Shown: positions 35,830-46,914 of the stretch, one piece after another | Layout: each line of letters opens with the position of its first letter | Numbering within the stretch: position 1 is the first letter of the stretch | Assembly: GCF_000699445.3 (NCBI RefSeq) | Contig: NC_067200.1 | Coordinates: forward strand, 10,581,450 to 10,645,449 | Reading direction: 5' to 3' | Source of the DNA: Schistosoma haematobium | Lineage: Eukaryota; Platyhelminthes; Trematoda; Strigeidida; Schistosomatidae | Length of the DNA: 64,000 nt | Program-made: the position numbers and the translations under genes | The notes under the pieces: model-generated | What the model saw: the letters and a program-made list of their open reading frames with translations, nothing else | Database searches by the model: none | Told to the model about the DNA's origin: nothing

Positions 35830-36057
35830 CAGATACACATTGCTGACGAGTGCCAAGTAGCACGAAACCCGGGTCCAGTGTTTCTTGTTCGCTACCTCCA
35901 ACCACCGTCTAATATTAACATAGTGCATGCAATTTCGAGTTACCTAGACTAGTGGTCACATTGTAACTTGGTAAATAGCATTCGATCTGCATTAAGAAGG
36001 ACTCGACACATATGACACTGATCACCACCTAGTGATCAATCAATTGTGATGCTTCGG
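35830..36057 (+). repeat. SINE family D, 5'-truncated, nested in SINE B
   Basis: Starts just before the ribozyme and runs to the family end CAATTGTGAT. AAGTGTATATCCATGA at 35814-35829 and 36058-36073 is the 16-bp target duplication. The insertion is younger than the host SINE. Confidence 0.75.
35837..35881 (+). ncRNA. Hammerhead ribozyme, intact core with compensated stem I (SINE D)
   Basis: Stem I is ACATTG/CAGTGT rather than ACCTTG/CAGGGT: both sides changed, turning a C-G pair into A-T. Core CTGACGA, stem II GTGC/GCAC, GAA, stem III ACCC/GGGT and GTC all intact. Confidence 0.8.
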
Positions 36058-36555
36058 AAGTGTATATCCATGATCCCGTAATCGGGAATCTAAACTTGGA
36101 TACTATATCTTACCCACGAACGATTAACCTATAAATCACTAAGTCAATATCTAATGATATTAATGTTTAACTTCAATCAATCCACGATATTGAGTGATTA
36201 TTTTCCATGGTTTTTGGTGGGTAACTATCTCACGCCCATTGATCATGGCTTCTCACTAGAACTCTAGAAATTTTCTTTCGAAGCTAGTGAGTACTTGATA
36301 AATGTTCATTAAAAATCCACTATTGATTATAATTATCTTGTAATGATGAGCTTAGTAAAATTATTGTTAAAATAAATGAATTGATCAAAAATAATTGACA
36401 ATCTGCTTACATGGAAAGAGATCCGTGAAGCTAAACAGAATAGAAAATTCGAAACTAATGAGACATTCACTGACTGAAAATATATGATTAAGAAATTAAC
36501 TGTGACAGTTATATCCAAAGTATTTAACTTTTTTTCATATCAGCGACTGATTTTA

Positions 36556-36975
36556 GCTAAACAACTTATAGAAGTCAAGAAGCTCTGAACTGCTGTTTTG
36601 TCCTTATGTGGTATTTGTGAGCAGTGTACATCCAAGACTTTACCGCTCCCTGAACATAGAGGCTGCAGTCCTCATGAAAAGTGATTACTGAAGTACTATT
36701 TGGAAATCATGTCGGGTAGAAATAAGTCACAACAAACATGAGACAAATATCATTAATGAGAGTGAACAGTGATTAAGAAGAGTCACGAAATAACTGATAT
36801 TAAGAATGTAAACAACTGGATGTCAGCTCAGTGACATGAAGCGCTTGTTATAAGAATTGAAGTTCCTGAATTTAAAACCATGACAGAGTCTTGTATGTTC
36901 ACTGCTGATGAATTCCATACCAGAGGTAAACAGCTACACAGCGCTTTCAGAGTTTTAATGGTTATGTAATCAACG
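36556..36975. repeat. SINE family B, two decayed fragments in opposite orientation
   Basis: A minus fragment (36556-36670) followed by a plus fragment (36690-36975), both recognisable only by short blocks. Confidence 0.35.
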
Positions 36976-37279
36976 TCAGCCAGGAATTTGAAAGAGTTAA
37001 TACTGACAATACCTTATGGTGACAGTATATTTATTTGAAATGATTGATCAATGTTACAATTAATGGTAGATCTACCTTTTTCGAAATTGTAAATTGTCAA
37101 CATTTATCTTATCCATCTTTTACAAAATTAAATAAACAGTTAAATGTAAAAGCGATTAAAAAAGGGTTCACTTGGTATTGTTTTGTACTTGTATCTTCCC
37201 ATTGAGGTTTAAGACTGCAATTGATCAGTCTGTTATTGGCATATGTGTTTACTGTGCGTATGCCTCGATATTGCCTTAA

Positions 37280-37480
37280 TTTACAAGCTTTTTGTAAGCA
37301 ATGATGGATAATGGCTAGCAGTGGAATCCAGGACGCGCATTTCGTCCTCTTTGGGACTCGTCAGCTGGATGTACCTGCATCTCAGAGAGTTGATGTTCAC
37401 TCTGAGACTCGAACCCAGTACCATTCGCTTCAAACGCCATCGCGTCATCCACTCAGCTACTGAGTCCTGATAGTCACTTG
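37280..37480 (-). repeat. SINE family A (Sm-alpha-like), near complete
   Basis: Minus strand: tRNA-like A box TAGCTGAGTGGATGACGCG, B box GGGTTCGAGTCTC, then the ribozyme and the CACTGCTAGCCATTATCCAT tail. Matches the schistosome Sm-alpha SINE layout known to encode a hammerhead. Confidence 0.8.
37326..37370 (-). ncRNA. Hammerhead ribozyme, intact core (SINE A, Sm-alpha type)
   Basis: Minus strand: stem I ATCCAG/CTGGAT, core CTGACGA, stem II GTCC/GGAC closing CAAAGA, GAA, stem III ATGC/GCGT (one wobble), cleavage triplet GTC. This is essentially the published Schistosoma hammerhead. Confidence 0.85.
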
Positions 37481-38077
37481 CTTGTGCAATTAGGTGAAGT
37501 TTTAATTGAAATAAGCATCCTGTGTTGCCTGGCAATCCATGATAAATAGGGTGATATTTTACGATTTTTTTAATGGTAATGATTACTTTTTCATCATGGA
37601 AATAACCTACGTTAATCAGCTACCTGAATAATTTCTTGAGCCTTATTTCCAACTAATCAGTGACCACCTACGAAAGTCACATGAAGTAAAACTAATAACG
37701 CTTATGTTGCTATGAGAATTCAATAGTCGAATAATACAACTACAATCAATCTCCGCAAATCCCCTATCTTAATATTACTCATAGATATTCAAAAACGAAG
37801 AATATTTGAGCGAACAATTGTTTTCAATAACTTCATCATCAGGCTCTACAGTTATAAGTCCATATTTATAATATTTTACAAAGGCCAAAAATAAGGCATG
37901 TTTTAATGAGTTTGACAATGTTATGTGTTAAAAATGGTGAACGTTTGCATCTGTTACGATATATATATATACTTCAAAAAGAAAAATTGTAAATTGGAAA
38001 GGTCATTCAATAAAGGTCAGTAAATTGTCCAGTTACAATAAGATAATAGTACTATTGCAAAACTGAAAATAATTTCG

Positions 38078-38635
38078 TCAACTGAGATAATAATAATATT
38101 GTTGTATGAATATAATATGTAATAAGGGGGGTGTTATCAAGGTAATTATGGTCAACAAATTGGGAATGATGGATATGAAGATTAACATAAAGATAATGAC
38201 AAATAATGATAATAAGGAAAATAAATAAAATAAAAGAAGGGGTAAGAGGTTTATAATATTCAGTCTAGGTATTCGGTGACACAGTCGTAGGCCATGGTAA
38301 ACATAGAGGCTGGATATATTTTTCTGGATGTATAAATTAGGTCTTCTGGAGTTGATGCAGATGGCTTCGGCTGTGTAAAGCAGTCGTAATCTAGCTCCTT
38401 GAGGTAGATATTTTGGAACTTGATATAAAACAGAGAAAGCTTCCTCTATTTTGAAATGATGTTCACTATCTACCAAGTGAGAAAGAATGGTGCTGTTAAT
38501 CGATTTGGTGACTCCTTTTCCCAACCATGCTGGCACATGTTCACGAACACGCAAGGATAAAGCCCTCTGAGTACGGCCTATGTAACTAGCTCCACAGGAG
38601 CAGTTGAATTGGTATACACACATGGAGAGGCCCAT
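38078..38635 (-). pseudogene. Penelope-like GIY-YIG endonuclease domain
   Basis: Reads CVYQFNCSCGASYIGRTQRA, then LRVREHVPAWLGKG, DSEHHFKIEE and LYTAEAICINSRRPNLYIQK. The Cys-x-Cys motif, YIG, the following Arg and the later Glu of the GIY-YIG fold are visible. It normally nicks target DNA for the element. The last 90 or so residues are hydrophobic low-complexity readthrough in AT-rich sequence and probably not part of the domain. The frame extends upstream to about 38805. Confidence 0.8.
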
Positions 38636-38801
38636 CTTCGGTAACTTTTCCTTGATTAGTTGTGTGAGTACTGGTTTAGTCGAGAAAGTTATGTGTATCT
38701 TGGCGGCATGAAACGTCCTCTCGACAGATCTTTTGAGTCGACGTGTTAGAATATCACCCGCTATGTCGCCTTTAAAGTCAAGTTTCAGATATAAGGTCTT
38801 T

Positions 38802-39656
38802 TTACTGACTGTGTTGCAATGTTTTCTCTTTTAATACTTTGCACGAGGTATTTTTGACGAAATTATCAGAATAGCCATTATTACGTAAAGTGTTCTTTAG
38901 TATAACTATTTCTTCCTCCACACTGTCTTCAGAACATAATAACTTGGTTCTGTGGTTGAGACACTTAACCAAATTTATTTTGTATTGCAGAGGTGTGAAG
39001 CTTTGGAAATGGGTATACTGACCCGTCCATGTACACTTTCTAAACATTTTTCGCTTTATGGAACCATCTATCCTTCTAGAGAGTCGGACATCTAGAAAAG
39101 CTATGCTATTGTCCTTCTCCTCCTCGCTGGTGAATTTAATGGCTGAGTGGACATTATTGAAAGCGTCTAACATCTCCTGTTTGTCGATATTTTCGTCACA
39201 TATGATTAATGTGTCATCTATGTATCGACAGTAATAATCAAGCTTATTTGGGATGTCTTTAAGCGGTCCATTTTCTAGTTTGGTCAGAAAAATATTAGCA
39301 AGGATCGGGCCTAGAGGTGATCCCATTGCTACCCCATCTACTTGTCGGAAAAATTCATTGTTAAACTTAAAGTAGATATTCATAGTGCATTTCAAGAGTT
39401 CTTTCATTTTATTTATTGGGATAGGAATCTCTATTTTCTTTTCTATCAGTTGTTCACATATATAATCTATAGTTTCAGTCAGAGGGATGTTAGTGAACAA
39501 AGATGTTATGTCCAGTGATAGCATGGTTTTTCCCTTTATATTCATATTTTTAATTGTATCAACAAATTCAAAGACGTCTTTAACACTATGCTTAGAAAGT
39601 TCTTGGTGCAATGGTTCTAATAACTTAACTAACCATTTTGCTGTTGAATTTGCCAT
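38802..39656 (-). pseudogene. Penelope-like reverse transcriptase domain
   Basis: 284 codons. Visible RT motifs in order: MLSLDITSLFTNIPL (first catalytic Asp), GVAMGSPLGPILANIF, YCRYIDDTLI (the YxDD-equivalent pair of Asp), and IAFLDVRLSR. Just upstream, in the same frame, LYGLPKTHKPDIPLRPI continues to the left of the first Met, showing that the Met is not the true start. Catalytic residues are intact; the protein as a whole is broken by neighbouring frameshifts. Confidence 0.85.
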
Positions 39657-39748
39657 ATCCAGTATCGGGCGTAGAGGAATATCAGGTTTATGGGTCTTAG
39701 GTAGACCATATAGTCGAGGGTATGTGTTTCAGAAGGCTTAAGCATATT

Positions 39749-40611
39749 TTAGGTATGTTCAGAGATGTGTTGGTGTTGATTTAGAAATTTTAATGCTGCA
39801 ATTAGTTGGCGTTCGGTCTTTTCATTGAGGTCTTTACATGACCCAAGCTTTTGGAATTTAGTTTGATCACTCAGTAGTGAATTCATCTTATCTATGTAGT
39901 CTGTCCTGTTTAGAATTACCGTGCCTGATCCTTTATCAGGTTTAGTGATAAGAATGTGTTCATTCAACTTGAGTTTCCGGATGGCCTCACGGTGTTTATC
40001 TGTCAATATACTATTTGTGTAGTGCTTATTGCTTTTAAATTGGTTACAGCAATCAACCAGCGTGATTTTGAATCGTTCATGTTCGACCTTTGTCGTGGGT
40101 TTTAAGTCTTGTGTCTGGGTAAATAGATTCTCGAACTGAACATCCATCTTCAAATGATCCACATGTCTACGACTATCACAAAACTTAGGACCTAATGATA
40201 ACACTTCTAGTTGAGTCCTATCAAGATTAACAGAGGAAAAGTTGAAAACATACCGCTTACAGTCGTCTGGAAAATCCGGTTTAAAGATCTGTTTGTCTAG
40301 TCCTTTGATTGGGTCGATTCTTTTTTGTTCTCCCTCGTTCTTTGCACTTCAAGGACATAAGTCATAAACGAATCCTTTAAGTTTGGGGGAAGGTCTTCAA
40401 CAGAATATAATCTCTGTGTAATATTCCTTTCTAATTCAACTATATACGTTTGAAGAGATTCGATTTGCCTAAGTGCATATCTCTTGAGCGACTTAATGTT
40501 ATGTTTAATTTTACATCGACGTAAGGATTTGCAATAGTCTTTCGGATATCGGTGTATAACAGTGCAATTACGGATAAAATCCAAATTAGTTTTCGCTTCC
40601 GTGAGTTTCAT
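39749..40611 (-). pseudogene. Penelope-like N-terminal region
   Basis: Two frames, 40611-40297 and 40204-39749, joined by an open stretch reading RIDPIKGLDKQIFKPDFPDD after a frameshift. It holds VLSLGPKFC and ITKPDKGSGTVILNRTDY, the conserved segments that precede the RT in Penelope-like proteins. Confidence 0.7.
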
Positions 40612-40619
40612 TATTTCAT

Positions 40620-41005
40620 TATTTACCTACATCCTACAATAGTTAACACTAGTACTTACAATAAAAATATATGATACAACGATAAATTTGTTGATATGCA
40701 ACTTGTTTATTAAACTTCCGAGATGTTGGTATGTATGAGTGTGTGTGCAGTTTAGTGTTCTAATAAGATTCGAATGATAATGATAATAATTATAAATGTT
40801 ACTGTCAACTAGTCATATTGTTCAATTTCTTTCTTTCTTTCTCTCTCCCTCTCTCTCCCTCTCTTTGTCATTCTGTCATTGTAGATGAGAATACACAACA
40901 AAGAGTTTTTCGCCTTATTAATTTTCCCTCCAACTTGTACACTATTTTTGACTGAATTCATCAATTAATTTTACAACACTTATCATGTCATTATAATGTG
41001 TAGAG
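40620..41005. other. Sequence between the Penelope-like element and the gap
   Basis: Contains a TC-rich microsatellite at about 40828-40865; no gene recognised. Confidence 0.4.
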
Positions 41006-41505
41006 NNNNNNNNNNNNNNNNNNNNNNNNNNNNNNNNNNNNNNNNNNNNNNNNNNNNNNNNNNNNNNNNNNNNNNNNNNNNNNNNNNNNNNNNNNNNNNN
41101 NNNNNNNNNNNNNNNNNNNNNNNNNNNNNNNNNNNNNNNNNNNNNNNNNNNNNNNNNNNNNNNNNNNNNNNNNNNNNNNNNNNNNNNNNNNNNNNNNNNN
41201 NNNNNNNNNNNNNNNNNNNNNNNNNNNNNNNNNNNNNNNNNNNNNNNNNNNNNNNNNNNNNNNNNNNNNNNNNNNNNNNNNNNNNNNNNNNNNNNNNNNN
41301 NNNNNNNNNNNNNNNNNNNNNNNNNNNNNNNNNNNNNNNNNNNNNNNNNNNNNNNNNNNNNNNNNNNNNNNNNNNNNNNNNNNNNNNNNNNNNNNNNNNN
41401 NNNNNNNNNNNNNNNNNNNNNNNNNNNNNNNNNNNNNNNNNNNNNNNNNNNNNNNNNNNNNNNNNNNNNNNNNNNNNNNNNNNNNNNNNNNNNNNNNNNN
41501 NNNNN
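41006..41505. other. Assembly gap of 500 N
   Basis: Exactly 500 N; a round number usual for scaffolding joins of unknown length. Confidence 0.99.
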
Positions 41506-41692
41506 GATCTTTTTTACTAAACCGTTTATTAGCTTATTTAAAACTGTGTTCATTATGTAATTGTAAACATGTTTTCGATAAGTATATGTGTATACGTCAA
41601 TCATATATATGTTTGTCTGTCTATCACATAATGTATCATAGATGACAGACATATACAAATGTATGAAAAGAAATAAAGTGAGCGAGATATAA

Positions 41693-41932
41693 ACAGATCA
41701 ATTAGTATTATCTTCTAAAGAAAGGTTCATTCATTTTGCCAAATCAACTTTTTCCGAAAAAGAAATAAAATTAAAGAAATGTGATAACGATGAATAAATG
41801 TCAAATGATGAATTTACACACAGTGAATTATTAAATGACATTAGTGGAGACAGTATTAAATTTATGAACAACTTCCCATCATCGGAAATAAAATTATTCA
41901 AGCGTATAAATTTCAAAAAGAAAAAGGATTAA
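41693..41932 (+). pseudogene. Unrecognised coding-like stretch with one in-frame stop
   Basis: The frame reads KERFIHFAKSTFSEKEIKL...CDNDE, stop (TAA 41795-41797), then MSNDEFTHSELLNDISGDSI, NNFPSSEIKLFKRINF and a Lys-rich end before TAA at 41930-41932. The composition (acidic then basic, few hydrophobic runs) is protein-like. I cannot name the family. It may be a broken exon, or a real short frame of 44 codons starting at the ATG at 41798. It lies close to the gap, so a missing upstream part is possible. Confidence 0.3.
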
Positions 41933-42059
41933 AAGTAAAAACAAGAAAGATCATCTTTTTCCTTTTTTTCTAATGTCACAATATGAAGTGTTGATATAAA
42001 AGAACAACAAAGAAATTGATCACCGATGGCGTGAAAATAAAGGGAATTATTGTTAAAGT

Positions 42060-42285
42060 TTATTGTTTGATGTTCGACATGAACACTGTTAGATGCCAGT
42101 TGGTTTGATTGATCTAGAATTTAATCATTCGCGTACAAAACCAGAGGTCCTGATTTCAAGTTACGCTCACACGGTTGTAGGATACATACTTTTGAGGAAA
42201 CCTTTGTTAGGATGAAACATTCGTCCAATGGTGTTAGGTTTCCAGCGGTGGTCGAGCTTAGGTCGACTTGTGATTTCAACTGGGA
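42060..42285 (+). repeat. SINE family B, decayed
   Basis: ACACTGTTAGATGCCAGTTG head start, then TTTTGAGGAAACCTTTGTTA in place of the ribozyme core, then the family 3' end. Confidence 0.45.
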
Positions 42286-42544
42286 AATATTAAAAGTGAT
42301 CAATTTTAATCAAATAAAAATATTGCCGTTGGTGTAATATTCATTAAAATTCTATTTATAAGACATAGAAGATGTTTACTAGGTACATAAACTCGTCACT
42401 AAGTGTTGGATTAAATACATGCATACTGATTAGCGTCGGACTGCCAGTTATAGACGGATACTATGATCTATCGGTTAGCAATGAAAAGGATAATAAAAAC
42501 TAATAAATACTATGAACCTCAAATTATACAAGATGTTTAATACT

Positions 42545-43145
42545 TTATTTGGAGATAGATGACGAGCAACGCGACATCTATGTTTAGCGTTAGTTTACAC
42601 TCGTCCCCAAAGTGTACCTAGAATCTTGAGGGGATTTATACTTCCTATCGATTTTAAACCTCTTCCACCCAGGTCCACAACCAAACTAGTACACGTAGTG
42701 TTGAGTCTTCACAATCGATTGATCACTGGGTGGTGATCAATGTAATGTGTGTCAAGTCCTTATAATTGCAGATCGAATCCTATCGACCAAGTTGCAATGT
42801 GCCAGCAGTCTACGTGACTTTTGATGGAGTTTTGTTATCTGAGCGGAATAGTTTGGTCGTGGAGCTGAACGACATCAGAAGAACGATGAAAGCTCGACGA
42901 CTGGACCATTCTGCCCAGAGAACAAAACTCTATCAAGATCATCCACCTGGGCTACAAATCTTCTTCACCACCTCAAAGTCTAAGTGATTCGGCATTGAGT
43001 GCACTATGTTGAGATTAGATGGTGGGGTGTGTTTCGGATGTTAAGTCACTTGGACTGGTTACCACATTATAACTCGATCAATAGAACTTAAAAGGCCAGA
43101 TAAACGTGACATTGATCGCTACTCGATGATCAATCACAGTCGTAA
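42545..43145. repeat. SINE family D, decayed and rearranged, with a family E insertion
   Basis: D tail sequence (GATCACTGGGTGGTGATCAA, 42721-42740) in minus orientation is interrupted at 42819-42993 by a compact family E foldback, after which D sequence resumes (GGCATTGAGTGCACTATG). A second D tail in plus orientation ends near 43140. Confidence 0.5.
42819..42993. repeat. Family E foldback, compact form
   Basis: GATGGAGTTTTGTTATCTGA and the complementary CAGAGAACAAAACTCTATCA at the two ends; the loop is almost gone. Confidence 0.5.
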
Positions 43146-43264
43146 CAATAAACGATTTCAAGTATTTTAAAGAGAACTTCAGACGTTCAATTATCTGTAC
43201 AACAGAATGACAATAATCATACCAGTTATTGCATCCGTATATCAGATACTAGATTATTGTTTAC

Positions 43265-43490
43265 AACTGTCATAACTTGTGGCCTGTTTGCCTTCTTAAT
43301 GTATAACGTAACGATACTGCTAATTAGAGAGCAGTGAATTATCGATCGGATCAATAACGCATAAAATCCGTGCGAGCAGTTTAGAGTCCTTATTGGTCCA
43401 GCCAGTTAAGTTCAGAATATCATTCTCAGCTTCCGCGATATGAATCGTTTATTTCAAACATACTAGGTTTATATACCAACCAGACTAGAA
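43265..43490 (-). repeat. Family G LTR, partial
   Basis: Shares GAGCAGTGAATTATCGATCG and neighbouring blocks with 31090-31603, then stops near TATATACCAACCAG. Confidence 0.5.
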
Positions 43491-43572
43491 TTATTTAATT
43501 ATAACTTTCAATTTTTTTTAAATAATAAGTTTAATTTCAACATCTTCAACTACTTCTGATCTGACAACTATA

Positions 43573-43990
43573 TGCTGTTATATCCTAGCGAAGATTAAAT
43601 TACGAGTAACTCCTGAGATCTATTAATGGACTAATGTTATCTATATATTCTTATGGTATAACCATTCAGTAACTAGACTGTGCATATCCATATTCCTCTT
43701 ATTATAAGCTTCATTTTGGTGTATAGATTATTATTGTACAATTTACTGTTCTTAAGTTATACTCAGTTATTTGATTATCGTCTCCCACGTTCACAGCCAC
43801 TTTTGGCTGCGATGAGGTCTGTTTGTCTGGTATATAAACCAAGTATGTGTGAAATAAATTATTCGCATAGTGGAAGCTGGTATTGGTGTTCTGGACTCAA
43901 CTGGACGGGCTAGGCGAGCAAGAGACCAATAAGAAGGCTAGGCTGATCAGACCGGTCGAATGTCCTTGGTTTAGTACAGTACAAAAGTTA
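43573..43990 (+). repeat. Family G-related LTR in plus orientation
   Basis: TGTTATATCCTAGCGAAG start, TCTGGTATATAAACC (TATA), GAAATAAATT (poly(A)), and TTCTGGACTCAACTGG. With 43265-43490 it forms an inverted pair. Confidence 0.5.
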
Positions 43991-44654
43991 ATAAGTCGTA
44001 TTTTGATTGGCAAATAAATTATATGATAACTAGCCGGAAGTAAAGTCACAACATATACGAAAATACTGTATAAGACTAGAACCAATTATTTATCATTTGA
44101 ATACTAACTTCCTTATCAAGCTGTGGTAATTAGAGAGTCTTTTAATTTTAACATCTAACTAAAAATCTCTATGTAAATGAAATCCATCCCCACGATTCCG
44201 TTGTAATTCATAATCTATGTACTCTATAAAATGCGTGACAAAAATGATCAAATTGCGATAATCCACACATTAAAATTCATTCTTAAATATCAATATAGGA
44301 ATAATTCAAACCCTTACTAATAATGATATAAAAATCGTATCGGTTAAACAAATTGTTGACTACCTAGGTTTTGTAGTTCAGTGGATCACTTAGAGGTTTG
44401 ATGTGAACGATATTGGGTATAAGTCTTAATGTGTACATGAGTACCAGGAGACAGGTATATCCAGTCTGTGAGTTTCAGATTGGAAAATTGCAAATTCTGC
44501 ATTCTTATGCTAGCTACAATCCTTCTATTAAAAAAATCTACAAATATCGGCATTATCCAGATGCTGATATTCACGGCTGTATTGACCAACTCCTGTAGTA
44601 ATATGACCTTGTTTAACGAATAACGTCAAACTGCTCATGTTTATATTATAGGGA

Positions 44655-45500
44655 CTACTTACTTACTTACATTCTCCAACCCACTCTGTCCTGAACCTTC
44701 CTTTCAGTTCTATCTAATTGTCGTTCATTTTTCTCATGTCTGTAGCCATTTCTCAGCGTAATATGTTCTTTGGTCTTGCTCTCCTCCTTTCGTATTGAGA
44801 ACTCCAAGTGAAAGCTTGTCTTGTGACGCAGTTCGGTGCTTTCCTCAATGTGTGTCCCATCCACTTCCAGCGCGTCTTCCTGATTTCTTCCTCCGCTGGG
44901 ATCTGGTTTGTTCTCTCCCACAGTACGTTGTTGCTAATAGTGGCCGGCCAACGGATCTGAAGTATTTTGCGTAGACAACTATTAATAAACACCTGTATTT
45001 TCTGGATGATGGCTTTCGTAGTTCTTCAGGTTTCTGCCCCATACAGTAGAATTGTCTTGACATTTGTATTGAAGATCCTGACCTTGGTGTTGGTTGACAG
45101 TTGTTTTGAGTTCCAGATGTTCTTCAGTTGTAAATATGCTGCTCTTCATTTGCCGATCCGTGCCTTCACATCTGCATCAGATCCACCGTGTTCATCAATG
45201 ATGCTGCCCAGATATGCAAAAGTTTTTATATCTTCTAAAGCCTCTCCATCAATTGTGACTGCATTGGTGCATGCTGTGTTGCATCGGAGAATCTTACTTT
45301 TCCACTTGTGTGTACTGATACCTACTGCTGCTGAGGCTGCTGCTACACTGGTCATCTCTTGAATTTGTTGTCGCGTGTCCTCCGCCTAGAGCCCCTATTG
45401 GGCTACTGCCGGTCCCAAGCCTGGATAAAAGAGGAGGATTGGGCATGGAGCTAGCGACCCCATCCCGTAGAAAACTAAGTCGCTAAAAAACGCTAACCAG
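44655..45500 (-). mobile_element. RTE/SR2-like retrotransposon, internally deleted copy
   Basis: On the minus strand a 5' UTR of about 125 bases (from GGTTAGCGTTTTTTAGCGAC to ...CTAGGCGGAG) joins straight to the RT C-terminal part: [75 protein letters not shown]. It ends in an AAGT tandem tail. The junction differs from that at 14606. Frames are broken; probably non-autonomous. Confidence 0.75.
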
Positions 45501-45509
45501 AAAAAAATA

Positions 45510-46005
45510 ATTCAAACCATTATAGGAACTGAATAAACGATATTTATCATTAACAATTTATATTTCAACGTGAATATTAGAAGGTTAGATATAAAACTCT
45601 TGGATAGAAGAACTCAAATAAAAATAAGAGTTATTCAGACAAGTGAAATATGTCAAATTGTATGAATAGCTTGTTACTTTGAGTAGTAATGAACACTTGT
45701 GTTTAATTGACATTTGGCTATCAGTAACTACTTATTTAATTGAGTAGTATATATATATATATATTTACATATTTCAACTCAGAAGTTTCTTATCTATCAA
45801 AATTATGACATTTCTTATGAATTATTTAGTTATAAACAAGAATAATATCGTATGAAATGTACTTTAGAGCTAAAAAAATACATTCCGATAAACATCTTCC
45901 AAATAGTAGAAAACTACAAATGAAGGAAAAATCTACTTCAATTTCATGTTTATTTTATCCTCTCATCTAAGCGTTCACATTTGATAATAGAAAAAAACAA
46001 ATTAC
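45510..46005. other. Intergenic AT-rich sequence with a TA microsatellite
   Basis: TA repeat at about 45748-45765; nothing else recognised. Confidence 0.4.
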
Positions 46006-46009
46006 CAAG

Positions 46010-46165
46010 CTTTATAAGCAAATATGGATAGTGGCTAAAAGTGGAATCCAAGACATGTGTTTCGTCCTATTTGGGACTGGTCAGCTGGATGTACCTGTAT
46101 CTCAGTATTGATGTTCATTGTAGGATTCGAACCCAGTACCATTCGCCTCAAACCAAGTGAGAAAA
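46010..46165 (-). repeat. SINE family A copy, inactive ribozyme
   Basis: Core reads CTGACCA (G8 lost) though GAAA and GTC are kept; B box GGGTTCGAATCC on the minus strand. Confidence 0.65.
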
Positions 46166-46319
46166 ATTATCAGTTTTAAATGTTGTTTTCAACCAGAAAC
46201 TAAATTCTACACTTTTTATCACTGTTTTCTGGTTTCTTTTTAAACAAAAGAATAAACAATGGATTGGTTTTTAGAAGTTCATTTTTGTTACCAATGACAG
46301 ATAGAATTGGAGGGTTGAA

Positions 46320-46350
46320 TCTCTCTCTCTCTCTCTCTCTCTCTCCCTAT
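46320..46350. repeat. TC microsatellite
   Basis: Uninterrupted CT dinucleotides ahead of a short C-rich interruption. Confidence 0.8.
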
Positions 46351-46914
46351 CTCTGTATTTATCTCGTCATCTTGATTGATAACATAAATTGATAAATTAC
46401 TAAGTGAATGGAAATATAGATTAGATTGAAAGAGTTGTTTTTCCCTTGGTTTTTTTTCCTTTAATTCTAACAAATCAGTCTACATTAGATGATAGAGAAT
46501 CATACAACACAATTGCTTTATTATAATCAGATAGAACAATAAACGGAACATTGAACATTTTGCGTATTTCTTGTGTGTGTGTGTGTGTGTTGAAAACAAT
46601 GACAATGAACCATTTTATAACAAATCTAGACCCTTTTAAAACTGTTTTTAGCTTAGACAGTTGATATAAACACATCATGTAATAAAAATATCATAAGATT
46701 TTGATGGATCCAATTCATATAGAAGATGAAGTAACTTGATTGATAATTTCATTCAAGAGAACAATCTTGAAACAATCTTATTTAAATAGATTTTCATTAA
46801 TTTGATTACACCTGAGATACACAGATTATGAAATAGGATTGTTAACAAACAATAAGTAATTTTGATCTGTTATTTATCAATCATCAATCTTATTGGCTTA
46901 TTATTTTTTTGATT

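Larger units (their letters stand above)
35755..36290 (-). repeat. SINE family B, decayed, interrupted by SINE D
   Basis: The family B sequence runs 35755-35829 and resumes at 36058 after a nested SINE D insertion. Confidence 0.55.
37800..40611 (-). mobile_element. Penelope-like retroelement, nearly full-length, inactivated
   Basis: One reading unit on the minus strand: N-terminal segment (40611-40297), KPDKGSGTVILNRTDYIDKM region (40204-39749), reverse transcriptase (39656-38802) and GIY-YIG endonuclease (38635-about 38300), then a 3' untranslated part to about 37800. Penelope-like elements pair a telomerase-related RT with a C-terminal GIY-YIG nuclease, as here. Three breaks: a 1-base frameshift in a run of six A near 40320, a TAA plus frameshift at 39735-39760, and a frameshift near 38812. 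The bridging sequence between the frames is otherwise coherent, so decay is recent. A related fragment sits at 34470-34830. Confidence 0.85.

Noticed and set aside
37815..37850. CTGATGATGAAG...GAAAAC on the minus strand near the Penelope-like 3' end as a hammerhead
   Set aside because: Resembles the core, but stem II does not pair and there is no stem III with a cleavage triplet. The similar motif at 63826-63860 pairs in stem II but also lacks stem III.
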